The notes under the pieces were generated by a model. That model saw nothing but the letters and a program-made list of their open reading frames with translations. It did not search any database and was not told where the DNA came from. From Flavobacteriales bacterium UBA1959 (lineage in GTDB: Bacteria; Bacteroidota; Bacteroidia; Flavobacteriales_D; Sanyastnellaceae): a stretch of DNA of 11,159 nt. The DNA lies in the NCBI GenBank assembly GCA_002336085.1, contig DDEH01000019.1, forward strand, positions 1 through 11,159. Reading direction: 5' to 3'. A program made the position numbers and the translations under genes. Below, piece after piece: positions 6,933-11,159 of this stretch (the stretch's first letter is position 1; each line of letters begins with the position of its first letter).

Positions 6933-8114
6933 TTATACGTTCATCATTTCAAAAACTCCAGCAGCTCCTTGGCCCGTTCCAACACACATTGTGACCATGC
7001 CATAGCGAGCATTTTTCATGTGCAATTCGTTCATCATTTGAACAGTTAGTTTCGCACCTGTGCATCCAAGTGGATGTCCCAAGGCTATCGCACCACCGTT
7101 TGGATTTACTAGCGCTGGATCGAGGTCAAGCGCTTTTAGTACGGCAACGGATTGGGAGGCAAAAGCTTCGTTCAACTCTACAGCTCCAAGGTCATTCTTT
7201 GAGAGACCGGCTTTGCGCAATGCTTCGGGCACGGCATGTATAGGGCCGACTCCCATTATACGCGGTTCCAGGCCGCTCACATGATAACTCGCGAGACGCG
7301 CAATAGGCTCTACGTTTAACTCTTTGAGCATTTTTTCTGAGACGACTAGAACAAAGGCGGCTCCGTCGGAAGTTTGAGAGCTATTGCCCGCGGTCACGGT
7401 TCCGCCTTGCGCAAATACCGGTCGTAATCGAGCGAGTCCGGCTTCAGATGATTCGCGTCTAACTCCTTCATCGGTGTCCACAATGTGCTTGCGTTCTTGC
7501 CTATTTTCCGTCTTATCCAGATAAACCTCAGACACTTCGATAGGAGCAATGCCGGGCGCGAAACGTCCGGAATCAATGGCAGCGGCGGCTCGCAAATGAC
7601 TATTCAATGCGAATGCATCTTGCTCCTCTCTGCTTACTCCAAAGTCCTTGGCAACGGCTTCCGCAGTTAGTCCCATGCCCCAGTACCAATCGGGATTGGA
7701 CTTGGCAACTTTTGCATTGGGTACAATTCGCCATCCTCCAAATGGGATAGGAGACATGGATTCGATTCCACCTGCGAGTATACAATCTGCCATACCTGCA
7801 TGGATTTTAGCAGATGCGATGGCAATGGTTTCTAAGCCACTGGCGCAATACCGATTTACCGTCATGCCTGGAACTTTTTCGGTATCGAGTCCCATGAGGC
7901 TCACCATTCGACCGATATTCAGACCTTGTTCTGCTTCCGGAGTGGCGTTTCCAACGATTACATCGTCGATGCGTTCTTTGTCCAATTGAGGGAAATCCCC
8001 CAGCAATTTCCGGATTACTTGCTCACCCAAATCATCGGGCCTCACAAATCGAAACACTCCCTTGCCCGATTTCCCAACCGGCGACCGGTAACCTCCTATG
8101 ATGTATGCATTCAT
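6933..8114 (-). CDS. fadA: Acetyl-CoA C-acyltransferase (3-ketoacyl-CoA thiolase)
   Basis: This enzyme catalyses the last step of β-oxidation, CoA-dependent cleavage of 3-ketoacyl-CoA to acetyl-CoA and a shortened acyl-CoA. The full thiolase triad is present: nucleophile C90 in VNRYCASGLET, H347 in GGAIALGHPLGCTG, and C377 in VTMCVGTGQGAAGVFE. NEAF (315-318) is also intact. At 393 residues it is a normal full-length thiolase. The start ATG at 8114 gives MNAYIIGGYRSPVGK, the usual thiolase opening. It lies 4 bases downstream of fadN and 11 bases upstream of fadE, so the three enzymes are certainly co-transcribed. A biosynthetic acetoacetyl-CoA thiolase is possible by family alone, but the operon and the FadA-like FGGWRIVPN region favour degradation. 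Confidence 0.95.
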   Translation of the reverse strand: MNAYIIGGYRSPVGKSGKGVFRFVRPDDLGEQVIRKLLGDFPQLDKERIDDVIVGNATPEAEQGLNIGRMVSLMGLDTEKVPGMTVNRYCASGLETIAIASAKIHAGMADCILAGGIESMSPIPFGGWRIVPNAKVAKSNPDWYWGMGLTAEAVAKDFGVSREEQDAFALNSHLRAAAAIDSGRFAPGIAPIEVSEVYLDKTENRQERKHIVDTDEGVRRESSEAGLARLRPVFAQGGTVTAGNSSQTSDGAAFVLVVSEKMLKELNVEPIARLASYHVSGLEPRIMGVGPIHAVPEALRKAGLSKNDLGAVELNEAFASQSVAVLKALDLDPALVNPNGGAIALGHPLGCTGAKLTVQMMNELHMKNARYGMVTMCVGTGQGAAGVFEMMNV

Positions 8115-8118
8115 GGGT

Positions 8119-10497
8119 TTAATTTCTTAGAATTTTGCCTTTTTGAATAAGACTTTGCATGCGCTCCAGCGTCTTGCGTTGCTTGCACAATTCAACAAAT
8201 GCTTTGCGTTCGAGGTCCAATAGGTAATGCTCGGAGACTTCTGTTCGTTCACTCAAATCACCGCCACACATTACAAAGCCGAGCTTTTCACTGATGAGTT
8301 GGTCGTGTTCAGAAATGTAATTGCCGCTCTTCATGCTGTGCGCACCGACGTAAACAATTCCCAATCCCTCTTGACCGGCAACAGTGATGTCTTTTCGTTC
8401 GAGCGGCATCGTATATCCCGAAGCGGCTAATTCCATCGCTGCGCGTTTGGCTTTGGCCAGTTGATCCCTGCGGTTCACTACGACTTCGTCAATCCCTTTG
8501 CGCAAGTAACCCAGTTCAAATGCCTCGTGTGCAGAAGTGGCCACTTTGGCTTGCCCGATGGTCAAGAAGCGATCGCGCAATCGGTTGATTCGCATATCTC
8601 CTTCGTGCATCTCATCGTTCAATCGAACTACAAACTCCTTTGTTCCGCCTCCAGCAGGAATGACTCCAATTCCAAATTCAACCAACCCCATATAGGTTTC
8701 GGCATGGGCGATAACTTTATCTGCGTGCAAGCAGAGCTCACACCCCCCACCTAAGGCCATTTGATGCGGAGCCGCCACCACGGGAATCCCGGAGTAACGC
8801 ATGCGCATCATTGTTCTTTGGAATACCTGTATTGCATAATTGAGATCGTCCCATTCTTGTTCCACGGCGAGCATGAAAATCATGCCCACATTGGCGCCTG
8901 CGCTAAATTGTGCTCCTTCATTGGACACAACTACGCCTTTCCATTGGACCTCATTTTCTGCGAGGTCAATCACTTTGTTTAGTCCTTCTAAAACTTCAGA
9001 ACCAATTGAATTCATTTTTGTATGAAAGGATATATTCAATATCCCATCACCCAAATCATGGATTGTAGTGCCTGAATTGGACCACACTACTGCAGATTCT
9101 GGGAGCCAACTGAGAGCAATGCGATTTTCTTGTCCAGGGATTGCCTCGTATCTGTCGTTTTGCGGATTCCAGCACTCCCTTATTCCATCTCTGTTTCTGT
9201 AAAAAGTCCCTGCACCCTTGCTGGCAAATCGATCCACCCACTCAGGTAGCTTGAGGTCTTTTGCCTTAATGGCTTGGCAGCCGGCTTCAAATCCAATGGC
9301 GTCCCAGCTTTCAAATGCGCCCAATTCCCAGCCGAAGCCGGCACGAAGAGCATCGTCGATTCGATACGGTTCGTTGGCAATCTCTGGCACGCGCTGTGCC
9401 ACGTAGGCGAAGACGTCAGAGAAAATTTTGCGATAGAAATCGCCGGCCTCATCTGAACCGTTAAAAAGTAGTTTCGTCCGTTCCGATAGATTGTCTATGT
9501 TTTTGGCAGCTTCGAGCGTCGCGAATTTCACCTTGACCTTGGATCGGTATTCCAAGGTTTTGAGGTCGAGCACGAGGATTTCACTTTTGCCTTTTTCGCT
9601 TTTGACTTTCTTATAAAATCCAGCGCCTGATTTGGAGCCAAGGCGGTCGTTGTCAACAAGGTGTTGGACATAGCTTGGAATTTCGAAAGTTTCCCGCCTT
9701 TCGTCGTTTGGACAATTGTCTGCGACACCCCGTGCGACATGCACCAAGGTGTCAAGTCCAACAACATCACACGTCCGGAATGTGGCGCTTTTGGGTCGAC
9801 CCATGGCTGGTCCGGTGAGTTTGTCAACGGCTTCCACCGATAATCCCATGTCTTGTACGGTGTGGAAAAGTGCTTGGATGGCAAATACTCCTACACGATT
9901 GGCTATGAATGCCGGTGTATCCTTGCAGAGCACGACCTGTTTTCCCAAAATACGCTCACCATAGTGAGTGAAAAAGTCCAGAACCTCTGGTTTAGTTTTG
10001 GGCCCCGGGATGATTTCAAGGAGCGGCAAATAACGAGGAGGATTGAAGAAGTGAGTCCCGCAGAAATGTGCTTGAAAATCTTCTGATCGGCCCTCACTTA
10101 ATTGAGCAATGGGTATCCCTGAAGTATTGCTCGTTATTAGTGTCCCCAGCTTGCGTACGGCTTCAATACGCTCAAACAATTGCTGTTTGATGTCCAATCG
10201 TTCTACTATGACTTCAATGATCCAATCGCATTCGCCGAGTCGCTGGAGGTCGTCATCGAAGTTTCCCGTTTCAATGCGTTTCGCAAATCGTTTGGAATAC
10301 AGTGGGGAAGGGTTGGATTTTAGTGCTGTCTTGAGGTGTCCAGCGGCCACCGAACTTCGATGTCCCTCAGCGGCTGGCAGATCGAGCAAAAGAACTTCCG
10401 ACCCTGTTTGCGCAAGGTGGCAAGCAATTCGTGAGCCCATGACGCCAGAACCGAGGACGGCCACGCGTTTAATTTTGTGCAATGGGAGAGTGGTCAT
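8119..10497 (-). CDS. fadN: Bifunctional 3-hydroxyacyl-CoA dehydrogenase / enoyl-CoA hydratase
   Basis: This 792-residue protein performs the two middle steps of β-oxidation: hydration of enoyl-CoA and NAD-dependent oxidation of 3-hydroxyacyl-CoA. The N-terminal half is the dehydrogenase: NAD loop GSGVMG (16-21), SNTSGIPI (123-130), and the His-Glu dyad H149/E161 in GTHFFNPPRYLPLLEI, then the C-terminal dehydrogenase domain through GAGFYKK (291-297). The C-terminal part (about 475-680) is a crotonase: FSAGANVGM (531-539) and ALGGGCEL (581-588) form the oxyanion site, with the two acid residues E587 and E607 (GLVEFGIG) that hydratases need. The order dehydrogenase-then-hydratase is the reverse of E. 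coli FadB/FadJ and matches B. subtilis FadN (about 789 residues). The ATG at 10497 overlaps the MarR stop as ATGA, which implies coupled translation. No membrane segment or signal peptide is present. Confidence 0.94.
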   Translation of the reverse strand: MTTLPLHKIKRVAVLGSGVMGSRIACHLAQTGSEVLLLDLPAAEGHRSSVAAGHLKTALKSNPSPLYSKRFAKRIETGNFDDDLQRLGECDWIIEVIVERLDIKQQLFERIEAVRKLGTLITSNTSGIPIAQLSEGRSEDFQAHFCGTHFFNPPRYLPLLEIIPGPKTKPEVLDFFTHYGERILGKQVVLCKDTPAFIANRVGVFAIQALFHTVQDMGLSVEAVDKLTGPAMGRPKSATFRTCDVVGLDTLVHVARGVADNCPNDERRETFEIPSYVQHLVDNDRLGSKSGAGFYKKVKSEKGKSEILVLDLKTLEYRSKVKVKFATLEAAKNIDNLSERTKLLFNGSDEAGDFYRKIFSDVFAYVAQRVPEIANEPYRIDDALRAGFGWELGAFESWDAIGFEAGCQAIKAKDLKLPEWVDRFASKGAGTFYRNRDGIRECWNPQNDRYEAIPGQENRIALSWLPESAVVWSNSGTTIHDLGDGILNISFHTKMNSIGSEVLEGLNKVIDLAENEVQWKGVVVSNEGAQFSAGANVGMIFMLAVEQEWDDLNYAIQVFQRTMMRMRYSGIPVVAAPHQMALGGGCELCLHADKVIAHAETYMGLVEFGIGVIPAGGGTKEFVVRLNDEMHEGDMRINRLRDRFLTIGQAKVATSAHEAFELGYLRKGIDEVVVNRRDQLAKAKRAAMELAASGYTMPLERKDITVAGQEGLGIVYVGAHSMKSGNYISEHDQLISEKLGFVMCGGDLSERTEVSEHYLLDLERKAFVELCKQRKTLERMQSLIQKGKILRN

Positions 10498-10970
10498 GAA
10501 GGGGTCTGGGGTTTAAGATTTTTGCTTTGGATATTCAGCAGAAGCTCTTCTGGTTGATCTAGGATTTCATTCAATCGTTTCATTTCTTCTAGGAGACGAT
10601 TCACGGAGTCGATGCCAAGAAGTTCACGCAGCCGTTCATTTACAGTAACGACGAGATCACGGGCTTGTCTTCGAGCACCTACTCCTTCTTTCGTGAGAAA
10701 TACCCGCATCACTCTGCCATCAATTAAGTCTGGCAGTCGCTCAATAAGCCCCATGGTTTCCATGCTACGGAGTGATCGACTCAGGCTGGTGGGCTCCATT
10801 CCCATTTTCGGGCCGAGTTGTGTGGATGGAGTGCCTTCGCGTTCGGTATGGAGCAGGATAAAAACATAGGAAAACGGAATTCCTCTGCGTTCGGCTTCCG
10901 AAGCATATAGTCTTGAAAGCTTTGTCCAGCCCCAGCGCAAATGAAAATCGATTGTGTCAACGGGCTTCAT
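10494..10970 (-). CDS. MarR-family transcriptional regulator, likely controller of the fad operon
   Basis: This 158-residue protein has a single winged helix-turn-helix (about 32-100) between helical dimerisation ends, the usual MarR layout. The recognition helix lies near 59-74 (EPTSLSRSLRSMETMGLIER), followed by the wing DGRVMRVFLTKEG (84-96), which keeps the D-x-R of the family. It is the first gene of the β-oxidation operon and overlaps fadN by 4 bases. Such proteins usually repress and are released by a small ligand; here an acyl-CoA or fatty acid would fit (inference). Two palindromic repeats just upstream are its probable binding sites, implying autoregulation together with the three enzyme genes. 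The Gln- and Pro-containing tail after about residue 145 is probably disordered. Confidence 0.9.
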   Translation of the reverse strand: MKPVDTIDFHLRWGWTKLSRLYASEAERRGIPFSYVFILLHTEREGTPSTQLGPKMGMEPTSLSRSLRSMETMGLIERLPDLIDGRVMRVFLTKEGVGARRQARDLVVTVNERLRELLGIDSVNRLLEEMKRLNEILDQPEELLLNIQSKNLKPQTPS

Positions 10971-10988
10971 GTCAGCAATGTACGATTT

Positions 10989-11017
10989 AATTGCTATGCA
11001 TGCATAGTAAAAACAAA
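10989..11017 (-). promoter_or_regulatory. Candidate promoter of the marR-fadN-fadA-fadE operon
   Basis: On the minus strand TTTG (complement of 11014-11017) is followed after 17 bases by TAGCAATT (complement of 10989-10996), a partial match to the Bacteroidota TTTG / TAnnTTTG promoter. Its distance from the MarR start (about 20 bases from the -7 element to the ATG at 10970) is reasonable for a short leader. The proximal palindrome lies in the spacer and touches the -7 element, so bound regulator would block polymerase. The element is weak and could be elsewhere in the 93-base gap. Confidence 0.3.
10994..11007. promoter_or_regulatory. Palindromic operator candidate, proximal copy
   Basis: CTATGCATGCATAG is a perfect 14-bp palindrome, centred 30 bases upstream of the MarR start. 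Size, symmetry and placement fit a dimeric MarR-type operator. It shares the 15-mer TATGCATGCATAGTA (10995-11009) with the distal copy. Confidence 0.65.
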
Positions 11018-11021
11018 GAAT

Positions 11022-11036
11022 TATGCATGCATAGTA
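11022..11036. promoter_or_regulatory. Palindromic operator candidate, distal copy
   Basis: The 15-mer TATGCATGCATAGTA recurs here exactly, 27 bases from the start of the proximal copy. Its perfect palindrome is TATGCATGCATA (11022-11033), one base pair shorter on each side than the proximal copy. On the minus strand it lies upstream of the TTTG element, while the proximal copy lies downstream of it, so the pair brackets the likely promoter. Confidence 0.65.
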
Positions 11037-11063
11037 TTTCCCCGGGACTAAGACGATAGGGAT

Positions 11064-11159
11064 TCAGATAAGATTGCCGTCTGACAATTTCATTACGTGG
11101 TCTCCGCGCTCTGCAAGCTTTTCGTTGTGGGTAACAACGATAAAGGTTTGATCTACGCG
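11064..11159 (-). CDS. ABC transporter ATP-binding protein, C-terminal 31 codons (LolD-like)
   Basis: The minus-strand frame is open from the window edge to a TGA at 11066-11064 and reads TFIVVTHNEKLAERGDHV, then MKLSDGNLI. The VTHN is the H-loop (switch) histidine of ABC ATPases, followed by the usual 'a.r.d.v..l.dG.i' ending. The wording is closest to LolD, the ATPase of the lipoprotein-releasing complex, but many MacB/LolD-type exporters end alike. Walker A, Walker B and the signature motif are off-window. It is upstream of and co-directional with the MarR gene, 93 bases away, and no clear terminator separates them. Confidence 0.8.
   Translation of the reverse strand, partial: RVDQTFIVVTHNEKLAERGDHVMKLSDGNLI

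Noticed and set aside
10994..11036. The repeated 15-mer as a CRISPR pair or insertion-sequence ends
   Set aside because: There are only two copies, with a 12-base gap, no transposase or cas gene nearby, and a MarR gene directly downstream; operator sites are the simpler reading.

Overview
The window looks like a stretch of a Bacteroidota chromosome, probably a Flavobacteriales-type marine lineage of moderate GC. The reasons are the 7TMR-DISM sensor kinase, the arrangement of the β-oxidation genes, weak Shine-Dalgarno signals, and promoter-like TTTG elements. The taxonomic call is inference from protein style; there is no rRNA or marker gene here. Coding density is very high, no mobile element or RNA gene was seen, and the longest gap is about 95 bases.

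Left part (1-3926, plus strand): four tightly coupled genes. The first is the 3' end of a ThiF/E1-like adenylyltransferase. It overlaps by 29 bases a protein that reads as a GNAT-fold acyltransferase of the autoinducer-synthase/FeeM style. That gene is joined by an ATGA overlap to a membrane sensor histidine kinase (signal peptide, periplasmic 7TMR-DISMED2 domain, seven membrane segments, coiled coil, HisKA and HATPase). A second ATGA overlap leads to a receiver-only response regulator with a coiled-coil tail. Two activation or acyl-transfer enzymes co-translated with a membrane sensor and its regulator is the most unusual arrangement in the window, and could be a make-and-sense small-molecule circuit (inference).

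Middle (3925-5130): a hairpin lies between the convergent ends of the regulator gene and a minus-strand M42-family metallo-aminopeptidase with its metal-binding residues intact. A 95-base gap with a weak promoter candidate separates that peptidase from the next operon.

Right part (5131-10970, minus strand): a compact fatty-acid β-oxidation operon transcribed as marR-type regulator, fadN (3-hydroxyacyl-CoA dehydrogenase plus enoyl-CoA hydratase), fadA (thiolase) and fadE (acyl-CoA dehydrogenase). Junctions are a 4-base overlap, a 4-base gap and an 11-base gap. Together the three enzymes supply every step of the β-oxidation spiral after acyl-CoA formation. Order and protein lengths match the fadN-fadA-fadE order known from Bacillus subtilis, but with a MarR protein as the leading gene. 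Two copies of a palindromic 15-mer built on ATGCATGCAT sit directly upstream of the MarR gene and are good candidates for its autoregulatory operator.

Far right (11064-11159, minus strand): the last 31 codons of an ABC-transporter ATPase resembling LolD.
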